The position numbers and the translations under genes were made by a program. This document shows positions 1-5,884 of a stretch of 5,884 bases of DNA, one piece after another. Within the stretch, counting starts at the first letter, position 1. Each line of letters starts with the position of its first letter. This stretch comes from an uncultured Bacteroidota bacterium (GTDB taxonomy: Bacteria > Bacteroidota > Bacteroidia > Chitinophagales > Chitinophagaceae): NCBI GenBank assembly GCA_903851455.1, contig CAINOM010000571.1:1-5884 (forward strand), given 5' to 3'. A model generated the notes under the pieces. It was not told where the DNA came from, did not search any database, and worked only from the letters and a program-made list of their open reading frames with translations.

Positions 1-98
1 AGAAAAAGCATCTTAGGCTGATGATCATCGTAATGACGGCATCTGTGCTTAGGCATGGGATGCAGCTCATGGGTATCAGGTTGCCGGAGAAGATGTAG
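1..98 (+). CDS. Possible C-terminal fragment of an unidentified protein
   Basis: The plus-strand frame beginning at base 3 is open from the left edge to a TAG at 96-98 and encodes about 31 residues. They include a hydrophobic, Met-rich stretch (LRLMIIVMTASVLRHGMQLM) and end in LPEKM. If real, this is the 3' end of a gene running toward the ABC operon, and the hairpin at 147-166 would then lie between two convergent genes, which is a natural place for a terminator. The minus-strand frame over the same bases is also open but reads as an odd His-rich peptide, as expected opposite ATG codons. The fragment is too short to identify, and an open frame of this length can arise by chance. Confidence 0.28.
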   Translation, partial: KKHLRLMIIVMTASVLRHGMQLMGIRLPEKM

Positions 99-146
99 GT
101 TATATTTGAGTGCAGGGTAATTGTATGTGGAAAATTGTTTTAATAG

Positions 147-166
147 CCCCGACCTTCAGGTCGGGG
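147..166. terminator. GC-rich hairpin, candidate bidirectional terminator or dispersed repeat
   Basis: CCCCGACCT and AGGTCGGGG form a perfect 9-base inverted repeat around a 2-base centre, in practice an 8-bp stem with a TTCA loop. It lies 55 bases past the stop of the ATPase gene, the last gene of the minus-strand operon, and 48 bases past the stop of the possible plus-strand gene on the left. Neither side has a classic T-tract: the minus-strand continuation is CTATTAAAACAATTTTCC and the plus-strand one is GTGTAAATG. Termination is therefore inferred from position and stem strength. The sequence could instead be a copy of an interspersed palindromic repeat. Confidence 0.5.
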
Positions 167-221
167 GTGTAAATGTGTCATTACTCGATATATATGAGGG
201 AACAAAGGCACTGGAAAAGCA

Positions 222-905
222 CTAGTGCCCATGGCTCCTTATCTCCCCATCGGCCATTTCAATAATGCGGTCTGAACGTTTTGCAAAGTCTTCATCGTGT
301 GTTACGGTGATGATGGTCTGACCGAATTCTTTCGTTAGTTTCTGAAACAGATCAAATACGATACCGGTGTTTTTTGAGTCGAGATTGCCGGTGGGTTCAT
401 CGCCCATTATTATTGTGGGTTCATTTATCAGCGCCCTTGCAATAGCTACGCGCTGCTGCTGTCCGCCGGATAGCTTGTTGGCCTTCTTCAGCGCCTGGTC
501 TTCAACACCGAACATCTTCAGTTTTTCGTAGGCCTTTTCCTCCGCTTCTTTATAAGATAGCTTGCCTAGCCTGAGCGCGGGTATCATTACATTTTTGAGG
601 CAGGTGAAATCGGGCAGGAGGTAATGGAACTGGAACACAAAACCGATGGACTCATTGCGGATGCGGGCGAGCTCGTTAAGGCTTTTGCCGGTAACTTTTA
701 CTTCGTTGAGTTCCAGTGAACCCTCATAGTCGGTATCCATGGTGGAGAGCACATAGAGCAGAGTAGACTTGCCGCAGCCCGACTTGCCAACAATAGAAAC
801 AAATTCCCCGGTCTTCACTTCGAGTGAAACATTCTTCAGCACCTGCAGGTCTGCTGCATCGTGAAAAACTTTATTGATACCGGTTGCTTTCAGTGCTACT
901 TCCAT
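222..905 (-). CDS. LolD/MacB-type ABC transporter ATP-binding protein
   Basis: This is the cytoplasmic ATPase of the exporter. It should dimerise, hydrolyse ATP and drive the permease encoded just upstream. The 227 residues carry all the expected motifs: Walker [10 protein letters not shown] (40-48), Q-loop Gln92, signature LSGGQQQR (145-152), Walker B IIMGDEP (165-171) with catalytic Glu170, the D-loop region TGNLDSK (172-178) and switch His203. The length is normal for a stand-alone LolD/MacB-type ATPase. The segment after the Q-loop ([16 protein letters not shown]) closely follows the version I recall from E. coli LolD, as does the C-terminal AKR...IEMADGEI. The start is the ATG at 905-903, which overlaps the permease stop in a TAATG, so translation is probably coupled. 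It is the last gene of the operon. I call it the motor of a tripartite exporter rather than true LolD, because of the adaptor and TolC genes beside it. Confidence 0.93.
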   Translation of the reverse strand: MEVALKATGINKVFHDAADLQVLKNVSLEVKTGEFVSIVGKSGCGKSTLLYVLSTMDTDYEGSLELNEVKVTGKSLNELARIRNESIGFVFQFHYLLPDFTCLKNVMIPALRLGKLSYKEAEEKAYEKLKMFGVEDQALKKANKLSGGQQQRVAIARALINEPTIIMGDEPTGNLDSKNTGIVFDLFQKLTKEFGQTIITVTHDEDFAKRSDRIIEMADGEIRSHGH

Positions 906-2149
906 TATCCGCGAATTATAGTTACAGGGTCTACTTTAGATGCTTTGCGCGCAGGGAAAAAACCTGCGGCTATAGTTGTCAGTATGCCGAAGCAGATAGC
1001 CTCGATATAATGAGGTACGTAAAAAGACATTGGTAAATATTTGAGTGTGCCGGCGCCAATGTATATCCTTGATACCATGTAGGTGATACCAAAGCCACAG
1101 GTGATACCGACAAGACCACCCATAACACCGATGTAAATAGCCTGTTGTAAAAAAATGCTTGTAACGGCCGGTCCTGAAAAACCCTGGGCTTTAAGGATGG
1201 CTATCTCTTTTATCTTTTCATAGATCGTCATGTTGAGGATGTTATAGATACCGAAGCCTGCGACCAGCAGTATCACGCCAATTACAGAGTTGAGTATGAT
1301 GGCCCTGATCTTGAATGCAGCCTTTAGCTGTTCATTTGCCTTCACCCAGTCCTCTGCTTTGTAGCCGGTGAGTGTTTCGATCTCACGAGCCACCTGTGGC
1401 GCATTGTTGTAGTCCTTCAGGTTTATTTTTATGTCTGTGACATAGCTGCGGTCCTTGCCGAGCAGGTTTTGTGCCTGCACAATATTTGCATAAGATTTGG
1501 TGTCGTCGATCTGCTTTACAGTAGTGGCAAATATGCCTACTACCTTCATGATGGTCGGGCTGCCTGTACCGGAAGTAACGGTGATGTTGTCTCCCAGGTG
1601 GAGACTCAGTTTGTCTGCAACGCCCTTACCTATCAGCAGGCCGTTGTTCACACGGTTAAGATCATGCAGGTCTCCCACAAGCATGTTGCTCTGCACGTCA
1701 AACATCTTATCCTCCTGGTCGATATTTACGCCGGCGACATTGCCATTGATCTGTACACTGCCACTAGTGTAGATCACATCGGCAGTGACCTGGGGAGTTA
1801 CATTTGCGATCTGCTGATTGCGTTGTATTTCTTTTATGATGCCATAGGGATTGGTGAGGCCCTGGGACTGTATGAGTTGTTTTGGATTGGTAAGTATTTT
1901 AACGGATGGATCCGTGAGGTAGCTGGTGAGCATGTGTGTATCTGCAACCTTATTCTCGCTGTACAGGCGTATATGGGGCGTACTGTTGAACGACATTTTT
2001 TCGAAATAGTCGTTAGTGCCTTTCATCAGCGACTGCATGAAAATGAACATGGATATCCCGAACATAACGCCGAGTGAGGCTACGGCGGTCTGTTTCTTCC
2101 GGGCAGAAAGATAGGTGAGCGCTATTTCTGTATTTACACTGATTTTCAT
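905..2149 (-). CDS. FtsX/LolCE-type ABC transporter permease
   Basis: This is the inner-membrane subunit of the exporter, 414 residues in the four-helix layout of the MacB/LolCE/FtsX superfamily. There is a short cytoplasmic N-terminus, TM1 at about 21-43, a large periplasmic domain at about 44-280, and TM2 to TM4 at about 283-307, 335-359 and 382-400. The segment IYEKIKEIAILKAQGFS (309-325) after TM2 matches the coupling helix that contacts the ATPase, and the end ARKASKVDPVTIIRG is the usual family terminus. No ATPase domain is fused, unlike MacB; the ATPase is a separate gene whose ATG overlaps this TAA by one base. The periplasmic domain has the GLLIGKGVADKLSLHLGDNITV pattern (170-191) seen in LolC/LolE and MacB relatives. 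These proteins act mechanically on a periplasmic partner rather than forming a channel. Here the partner is probably the adaptor gene 25 bases upstream. LolE-like and DevC-like subtypes cannot be separated by eye. Confidence 0.9.
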   Translation of the reverse strand: MKISVNTEIALTYLSARKKQTAVASLGVMFGISMFIFMQSLMKGTNDYFEKMSFNSTPHIRLYSENKVADTHMLTSYLTDPSVKILTNPKQLIQSQGLTNPYGIIKEIQRNQQIANVTPQVTADVIYTSGSVQINGNVAGVNIDQEDKMFDVQSNMLVGDLHDLNRVNNGLLIGKGVADKLSLHLGDNITVTSGTGSPTIMKVVGIFATTVKQIDDTKSYANIVQAQNLLGKDRSYVTDIKINLKDYNNAPQVAREIETLTGYKAEDWVKANEQLKAAFKIRAIILNSVIGVILLVAGFGIYNILNMTIYEKIKEIAILKAQGFSGPAVTSIFLQQAIYIGVMGGLVGITCGFGITYMVSRIYIGAGTLKYLPMSFYVPHYIEAICFGILTTIAAGFFPARKASKVDPVTIIRG

Positions 2150-2174
2150 GCTCTGATGTTATTTAGTATACCTG

Positions 2175-3314
2175 TTACTTTGGTACCGAAAATGAATTAC
2201 CACTATTGCCTGCGTTTTTTTCTTTTACAATTTTATCCTGCGGTGTGAGGCCGCTGAGTACTTCTATCCAGTCATCAGAAACGATGCCGGTCGTTATAAC
2301 AACGGAGTCGATCTTTTTCTCCTTTTGCACCAGGACCTTGTTACCGTTGACTACATAGACATGCGGTATAAGCAGCGTTTTCTCTTTCCTGTTTGTGACA
2401 ATATTTGCCTGCAGCTGTGTGCCGGAAATAAGGCCGGGCATTTCTTTAAGAAAACGGGCTTCCACTTTATAGGATTGCGATGTCTCGTTGAAGTGCGGAT
2501 ATATCTTGCTGATGCGCGCCTCATAAGTCTTGTTTTTTTCCGTATTCAGCTCAACCAATACCTGCTGGCCCAACTGCACCTTGCTGATGCTGCCCTCATC
2601 TACGTCCAGGTTGATGACTATTGAATCAGGGTTACCCAGTTGTGCCACCTGGTCGCCCTTTCTTACCAGGTCGCCCTGCTTTTTGAATATCTGGTACACC
2701 TTACTGGCGCCGATAGCTACGAGGTTGTAGTATTGGTTGCCCGCCATGGCATTCTGCAATTGCGACTGGGTGTTGGTAAGGTCCTGCTGCACCTTGTCGG
2801 CAGTAGCTTTGTAACTCTCGGCGAGCGCCAGGTAAGAATTTAAGGAAGACTTGTAATTCAGTTGTGCATTATCCAGGTCCTGTTTAGACACAGAATTAGA
2901 CGCAATGAGATGCTGGTAGCGAGTGAGGTTTATCGAGTCGGTTTGCATCTTTACTCTTGCGGCATCCATTTGCGCTTTTATCTGCAGCAGGGCGGGCGAG
3001 TTGCCGGATGCGCTGATCTTCGCATACTCAACATTTGTCTGCGCTATCTTCACCTGTGTGTTTTGCTGCCTGTTGTCCAGCTGGAACAGTAATTGCCCGT
3101 CATGCACCAGGTCGTTCTCAGTAACAAGGCTTTTTACAATGAAGCCATCAGAGAGCGATGTAAGGGTGTATGCATCCTTCGGCTCGATACTGCCCGATGC
3201 AAAGACGGCTTCAGTAACGGGAGCTTCAACAGGCGACATCTCATCGTATTTTGGTTTGCAAGCTGTGGCAGATAATAGCGCTAGTGCCGCAACATAAATA
3301 AGTGGTCTTTTCAT
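2175..3314 (-). CDS. Periplasmic adaptor (membrane fusion) lipoprotein, HlyD/MacA type
   Basis: This adaptor should bridge the ABC permease and the TolC channel across the periplasm. The 379 residues begin with a lipoprotein signal, a basic MKR, a hydrophobic stretch and ATAC with Cys19 as the lipidated residue. The -3 Ala is a slightly weak lipobox. Lipoyl halves lie at about 47-80 and 195-228, the second with a repeated GDLVRKGDQV. A helical hairpin lies between them at about 83-192, interrupted near G104/P107. Its tip, R132-xxx-L136-xxxxxx-S143, matches the RLS motif by which MacA/AcrA-type adaptors bind TolC. A beta-barrel (about 232-306) and a membrane-proximal domain (about 313-365) follow. 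The ATG at 3314-3312 comes one base after the tolC stop (TGA-T-ATG), indicating coupled translation. Family membership is secure. Assignment to an ABC rather than an RND pump rests on the two downstream genes, since no RND pump gene is present. Confidence 0.92.
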   Translation of the reverse strand: MKRPLIYVAALALLSATACKPKYDEMSPVEAPVTEAVFASGSIEPKDAYTLTSLSDGFIVKSLVTENDLVHDGQLLFQLDNRQQNTQVKIAQTNVEYAKISASGNSPALLQIKAQMDAARVKMQTDSINLTRYQHLIASNSVSKQDLDNAQLNYKSSLNSYLALAESYKATADKVQQDLTNTQSQLQNAMAGNQYYNLVAIGASKVYQIFKKQGDLVRKGDQVAQLGNPDSIVINLDVDEGSISKVQLGQQVLVELNTEKNKTYEARISKIYPHFNETSQSYKVEARFLKEMPGLISGTQLQANIVTNRKEKTLLIPHVYVVNGNKVLVQKEKKIDSVVITTGIVSDDWIEVLSGLTPQDKIVKEKNAGNSGNSFSVPK

Positions 3315-3315
3315 A

Positions 3316-4632
3316 TCAAAATGATTGTTGGCGTATTTTTATTTGATATAGCTGTACCAGCATATCTGATAGGCTATTGAGGTATTGATTTTGGTAGTCT
3401 ATATAATCTTTAAAAGCGTTGAGCCGGCTTTCTATTGACTCTATACCCCCTTCGTACCTGTAAGAGATATGTTTGTAGTTGTCGAAAGATAGATTCATCA
3501 CGTCTTTTGTTTTAACCAGTACGGCTACGGCTTTTTCATAATTGAGCCGGATATTCTCGTCGTTAATTTCAGATTGCTTTCGCGCATTTTCGTATTGGGC
3601 TACACTCTCCTGGTAATTGATCTTACTTTTTTTCGACTGGAAAAATCTGCCGCCACTCGAAAATAATGGAATGTTTGCCTGCAGCGCCCAGTATTGGGCA
3701 GGGTACCATCCGGCAGATCCTGTTGCACCGTCAAACGGTTCGAATTTTTTATCATAACGCTGAGCTGCGTAATTATATAACAAGTTCAGGCTCGGGGCGA
3801 ACGCTCCATTAGCGGCCCGATACTGGCTCAGGCTGATCTTTTGCTGGTAGTCGGCCAGTCTTATTGCTGGGTCTTGCTGGAAAGGTGTCGTTGATTCCAG
3901 CTGCAGATTGTCCGTCAACGTAGATATGATCTCCAGGGAATCTTTCACCGACATGTTTAACAGTGCTTTCAGGTTATTGCGCGCAGTAAGCATCTGGTAT
4001 TGTGAAGTGATCTGGTTTTGCTGCGCGCGTTCGTAGTTCAGCTTTGCAACATCCACATTTCCCTCATTCACGGTCCCTTCCCGGAACTTGTTACTGATCG
4101 ATTCGAAAACGGAGTCTGCCGTTGTTGCTGATTGGCCAGCCAGGCGGTACGCCTCCTGCATCAGCAGGTAGGAATAGAATTGAGTGGCGATCTGCTGGTA
4201 AACGGTCTTTTTATTGTTGGCAAGTGATACTTTATCGAGTTCTTCTGTTTCCCTGGCGATCCGGGCGTTGTATAAATTCTGCAAATTCAGTATGTTCAGT
4301 TGTGCGTTAACCCCGGCTGCATAGGCAAATTGCTGGCCGAAACTGATGGCGCCACCAGGTACGCCGGGAAATAAGCCTGCAGGTACTATGGTTACCGGCA
4401 ATTGTATATTGTCTGTATAAGAACCGGTTGCGTTGACCTGTGGCAGCAAAGCGCTGTATGACGCCAGCCTGGCATAACGTGCCTTTTCGGTTTCATACTT
4501 TGCCGTGAGTATGGTTATATTGTGGGCATCCGCATACTTCCATGCATCTTCCAGCGACCGGAAGACCGTCTGCGCGTCCGATGTTGCCACAGAAGCGAGT
4601 AAGACAATTATTGATGTTAGCCTCTTAAACAT
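3316..4632 (-). CDS. TolC-family outer-membrane efflux channel
   Basis: This is the outer-membrane exit duct of the exporter, expected to form a trimeric beta-barrel with a long periplasmic helical tunnel. The 438 residues start with a signal peptide, MFKR followed by a hydrophobic core, with likely cleavage after SDA20 before Gln21. The mature part shows the two tandem halves of the family. Each has helix-rich stretches and a strand-like segment: LLPQVNATGSY at 62-72 in the first half and FAPSLNLLYNY at 278-288 in the second. Each also has a helix-turn marker: KFREGTVNEGNVDVAKLNYERA (182-203) and RYEGGIESIESRLNAFKDY (392-410). NIPLF at 320-324 is the usual strand entering the second barrel portion. 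The length is typical. The ATG at 4632-4630 lies 72 bases after the regulator stop, and the adaptor gene follows after 1 base. The dedicated channel in the operon suggests this pump does not rely on a housekeeping TolC. Confidence 0.93.
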   Translation of the reverse strand: MFKRLTSIIVLLASVATSDAQTVFRSLEDAWKYADAHNITILTAKYETEKARYARLASYSALLPQVNATGSYTDNIQLPVTIVPAGLFPGVPGGAISFGQQFAYAAGVNAQLNILNLQNLYNARIARETEELDKVSLANNKKTVYQQIATQFYSYLLMQEAYRLAGQSATTADSVFESISNKFREGTVNEGNVDVAKLNYERAQQNQITSQYQMLTARNNLKALLNMSVKDSLEIISTLTDNLQLESTTPFQQDPAIRLADYQQKISLSQYRAANGAFAPSLNLLYNYAAQRYDKKFEPFDGATGSAGWYPAQYWALQANIPLFSSGGRFFQSKKSKINYQESVAQYENARKQSEINDENIRLNYEKAVAVLVKTKDVMNLSFDNYKHISYRYEGGIESIESRLNAFKDYIDYQNQYLNSLSDMLVQLYQIKIRQQSF

Positions 4633-4664
4633 AGCCTGCGTTAATTTTTCATTTTATTAAACTT

Positions 4665-4672
4665 CAAACATA
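4665..4672 (-). promoter_or_regulatory. Possible -7 promoter element for the channel-exporter genes
   Basis: Reading the minus strand, TATGTTTG fits the Bacteroidota -7 consensus TAnnTTTG and lies 32 bases before the tolC ATG. The only TTTG upstream (4687-4690) is 14 bases away, shorter than the usual 19-21, so the -33 part is poor. If used, it would let the four exporter genes be transcribed apart from the regulator. An 8-base pattern with two free positions is easily met by chance. Confidence 0.28.
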
Positions 4673-4704
4673 CCTTACGCCTTTGGCAAACAGCCTGATT
4701 TATA

Positions 4705-5340
4705 TCATGTCGTGCTGCTGTCTATCATTGCCATTATCCAAACCGGTATCAGTTTTTTCCGCTCTTCCATTAGTGCATTGAACTGGTCTATACTAAGCCC
4801 GGTCCGGTTTCTGATAATAGGGCTTCCCACAAATGGGAAAATAGCAAGCGCTACTACATTCATCAAAATATGAATGGGGTTCACTTTTATTTTTTTTGCA
4901 GCAGCGAATGCTTTCCATTGTTTTGCTATCGCCAGTTCGTTGTGGTCCATGCCCCTTACGCCTATCTTTTCTATCAGTTTTTTAGGGTCGGCATTTACTT
5001 CATTGAGCACGAACAGTGGAATGTTGGGATTCTTTACCAGCATATCTATGTAGTGGCTGATCAGTAACCCGATCTTTTCCTCCAGGGTCGTGCCGGGTTC
5101 GTTGACAATACCCATGACGCTATGAATAAAAAGCTGCAGATGCTCCACCATGATGATGTCAAAAAGCTTCTCCTTACTCCTGAAGTAATAGTTGATCAGG
5201 GCGAGGTTAAAACCGGATTCCTCTGCAATGTCACGAGTGCGTGTGGCTGCATACCCCTTGCGGGTAAACACGCGCCTTGCTGCGTCCTTTATTTTATCCT
5301 CTGTAGAGGGATTGATCTCTATGACAGGCTTTGGTTTCAT
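4705..5340 (-). CDS. TetR/AcrR-family transcriptional regulator
   Basis: This is a DNA-binding repressor of 211 residues, a usual TetR length. The N-terminal helix DKIKDAARRVFTRKGYAATRTRDIA (15-39) and the helix-turn-helix ending in GFNLALINYYFRSKEKLF (43-60) are the classic TetR_N signature, with the YYF-x-SKE-x-LF block. The C-terminal part (about 61-211) is helical, poorly conserved and presumably binds a ligand, which I cannot identify. I chose the ATG at 5340-5338. A longer reading can begin at a TTG at 5352-5350, but that codon lies inside the TAATTTTG promoter element, so it is unlikely to be in the message. Being first in line with the exporter genes, it most likely represses its own operon until a substrate of the pump binds. 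The palindromes upstream are candidate operators. Confidence 0.9.
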   Translation of the reverse strand: MKPKPVIEINPSTEDKIKDAARRVFTRKGYAATRTRDIAEESGFNLALINYYFRSKEKLFDIIMVEHLQLFIHSVMGIVNEPGTTLEEKIGLLISHYIDMLVKNPNIPLFVLNEVNADPKKLIEKIGVRGMDHNELAIAKQWKAFAAAKKIKVNPIHILMNVVALAIFPFVGSPIIRNRTGLSIDQFNALMEERKKLIPVWIMAMIDSSTT

Positions 5341-5349
5341 ATCCTGATA

Positions 5350-5382
5350 CAAAATTAGGGTTAAAAATCTGATTTAAACAAA
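5350..5382 (-). promoter_or_regulatory. Bacteroidota-type promoter of the regulator-exporter operon
   Basis: On the minus strand, TTTG (5379-5382), a 21-base spacer and TAATTTTG (5350-5357) match the Bacteroidota consensus TTTG-N19-21-TAnnTTTG. Transcription would start roughly at 5343-5346, leaving a very short leader before the ATG at 5340. The spacer contains a small inverted repeat, AAATC-T-GATTT (5365-5375), which could be part of an operator but is short enough to be chance in such AT-rich DNA. Confidence 0.6.
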
Positions 5383-5386
5383 TTAA

Positions 5387-5402
5387 TTAATCAAATGATT
5401 AA
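5387..5402. promoter_or_regulatory. Palindrome 1, candidate regulator operator
   Basis: TTAATCA-AA-TGATTAA is a perfect 7+7 inverted repeat with a 2-base centre. It lies 4 bases upstream of the -33 element of the tetR promoter, within the divergent region. Its size and symmetry suit a dimeric repressor such as the adjacent TetR protein. A further TGATTA half-site lies at 5439-5444. The DNA is very AT-rich, which lowers the significance of the match. Confidence 0.42.
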
Positions 5403-5412
5403 ATTCATGTCA

Positions 5413-5430
5413 TGGAAATATCATTTTCCA
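5413..5430. promoter_or_regulatory. Palindrome 2, candidate operator
   Basis: TGGAAA-TATCAT-TTTCCA is a perfect 6+6 inverted repeat with a 6-base spacer. It is centred 27 bases from palindrome 1 and ends just before the TTTTG at 5433-5437 that may serve the divergent PAS gene. Its arm sequence differs from palindrome 1, so it may bind a different protein. The function is inferred only from symmetry and position. Confidence 0.38.
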
Positions 5431-5432
5431 AA

Positions 5433-5479
5433 TTTTGTTGATTATTACGCATATTTATATTTACGCAACTATATATTTG
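5433..5479 (+). promoter_or_regulatory. Possible promoter region of the PAS-domain gene
   Basis: Two candidate -7 boxes lie here. TATATTTG (5472-5479) fits TAnnTTTG exactly but has no TTTG at a suitable distance and would leave only about 6 bases before the ATG. TATATTTA (5456-5463) has one mismatch but is 18 bases from TTTG at 5434-5437 and would leave a leader of about 20 bases. I cannot decide between them. Confidence 0.33.
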
Positions 5480-5490
5480 TTTGAGTGGGA

Positions 5491-5884
5491 ATGAATAAAA
5501 ACGATGAAACGCGAAATTGTGTGCAACAGGAGAGATGTTCGGAAGAAGTCCTTAAAAACGCTGCTATGTCCTTTAATTCAATAGATAATGCCGAGCGCTT
5601 TGCGTTATTTGAATCACTGATCAACTTTTCAAACGATGCAATAATCACCAAAACGCTCGATGGTGCCATAACAAGCTGGAATAAGTCTGTGGAGGAATTA
5701 TTCGGTTATACTTCTGAAGAAATAGTAGGGAAAAATGTCTCCGTGATCATACCTGCTGACCGCGTAAGCGAGGAGTCAGAGATAATAGGTAAAATAAAGG
5801 CCGGTGAAAATATACGTCATTGCCAAACAGTACGGCTGCGAAAAGACGGCAGTAAAATAGATATATCGCTAACGGTATCGCCAC
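5491..5884 (+). CDS. PAS-domain sensor protein, N-terminal part (probable histidine kinase)
   Basis: This is a plus-strand gene divergent from the exporter operon and cut by the right edge after 131 codons. An in-frame TGA at 5482-5484 limits the start. The ATG at 5491 is preferred over a GTG at 5485. After a polar N-terminus (1-36) a PAS fold begins: LFESLINFSNDAIITKTLDGAITSWNKSVEELFGYTSEEIVGKNVSVIIPADR (39-91), then the later strands with RLRKDGSKIDISLTVSP (115-131). There is no signal peptide or membrane segment in the visible part, so it looks cytoplasmic. The PAS core lacks the NCRFLQ flavin-binding motif of LOV domains, and its ligand cannot be told. This PAS subtype commonly sits at the front of histidine kinases, sometimes in tandem copies, but the output domain is outside the window. 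A link to the exporter is not shown. Confidence 0.85.
   Translation, partial: MNKNDETRNCVQQERCSEEVLKNAAMSFNSIDNAERFALFESLINFSNDAIITKTLDGAITSWNKSVEELFGYTSEEIVGKNVSVIIPADRVSEESEIIGKIKAGENIRHCQTVRLRKDGSKIDISLTVSP

Noticed and set aside
1469..2077. Plus-strand open frame of about 202 codons opposite the permease gene
   Set aside because: It lies wholly antisense to a permease with coherent membrane helices and family motifs. Its Cys/His/Tyr-rich translation has no recognisable domain, and no promoter or start context is evident.
222..2149. Naming the pair as housekeeping LolCDE lipoprotein releaser
   Set aside because: There is only one permease gene and no LolA-like gene. The operon partners are an adaptor and a TolC channel, which favours an exporter.
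2651..2677. Direct repeat GGTCGCCCT at 2651-2659 and 2669-2677
   Set aside because: It encodes the repeated Gly-Asp-x-Val turns of the adaptor's lipoyl domain with a six-codon period, so protein structure explains it.
2325..3297. Several plus-strand open frames of 60-124 codons opposite the adaptor gene
   Set aside because: They overlap one another and are shadows of a well-supported adaptor protein. None shows a domain or signal sequence in a convincing context.
4682..4690. Short inverted repeat TTTG-G-CAAA in the tetR-tolC gap
   Set aside because: Four-base arms are expected by chance in a 72-base gap, and nothing else marks the site.
4870..5358. Plus-strand open frames of 65 and 78 codons opposite the tetR gene
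   Set aside because: They are antisense to a clear TetR helix-turn-helix protein and have no recognisable features.
5469..5669. Minus-strand open frame of 66 codons at the start of the PAS gene
   Set aside because: It is antisense to a frame that encodes an unmistakable PAS domain, and it has no family features.
1..5884. Search for CRISPR repeats, tRNA, rRNA, transposase genes, insertion-sequence ends and attachment sites
   Set aside because: None was seen by reading both strands. The coding frames are intact and no flanking duplications were noticed.

Overview
The window looks like chromosomal DNA of a Bacteroidota bacterium, probably Chitinophagaceae-like. This rests on promoter elements of the Bacteroidota type (TTTG, a 21-base spacer, then TAnnTTTG), the absence of clear Shine-Dalgarno sequences before the starts, and the general character of the proteins. 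It is an inference, because no search was run.

Layout: five genes lie head to tail on the minus strand and are read from about 5340 down to 222. They encode a TetR-type repressor, a TolC-family outer-membrane channel, a lipoprotein periplasmic adaptor of the HlyD/MacA type, a LolC/LolE/FtsX-type ABC permease and a LolD/MacB-type ABC ATPase. The last four are tightly packed: tolC to adaptor 1 base, adaptor to permease 25 bases, and permease to ATPase a 1-base TAATG overlap. A 72-base gap separates the regulator from the channel gene. A 150-base AT-rich divergent region (5341-5490) holds a good minus-strand promoter and two perfect palindromes, and leads on the plus strand to the start of a PAS-domain sensor protein cut by the right edge. 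On the left, positions 1-221 hold a possible C-terminal fragment of a convergent plus-strand gene and a strong GC-rich hairpin between the converging genes.

How they work together: the ATPase and permease would form the inner-membrane ABC transporter, the adaptor would span the periplasm and the channel would open the outer membrane, giving a self-contained tripartite exporter under a local TetR repressor. The substrate cannot be read from the sequence. The ATPase is strikingly close to LolD (lipoprotein release), yet the genes sit with an adaptor and TolC, so an export or efflux role comparable to MacAB-TolC or DevBCA-HgdD is the better call.

The set resembles known tripartite ABC exporters. 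I see no mobile element, CRISPR array, tRNA or rRNA. The points most worth a second look are the Lol-like ABC core paired with an efflux adaptor, the palindromes beside the two divergent promoters, and the choice of start codon for the regulator.
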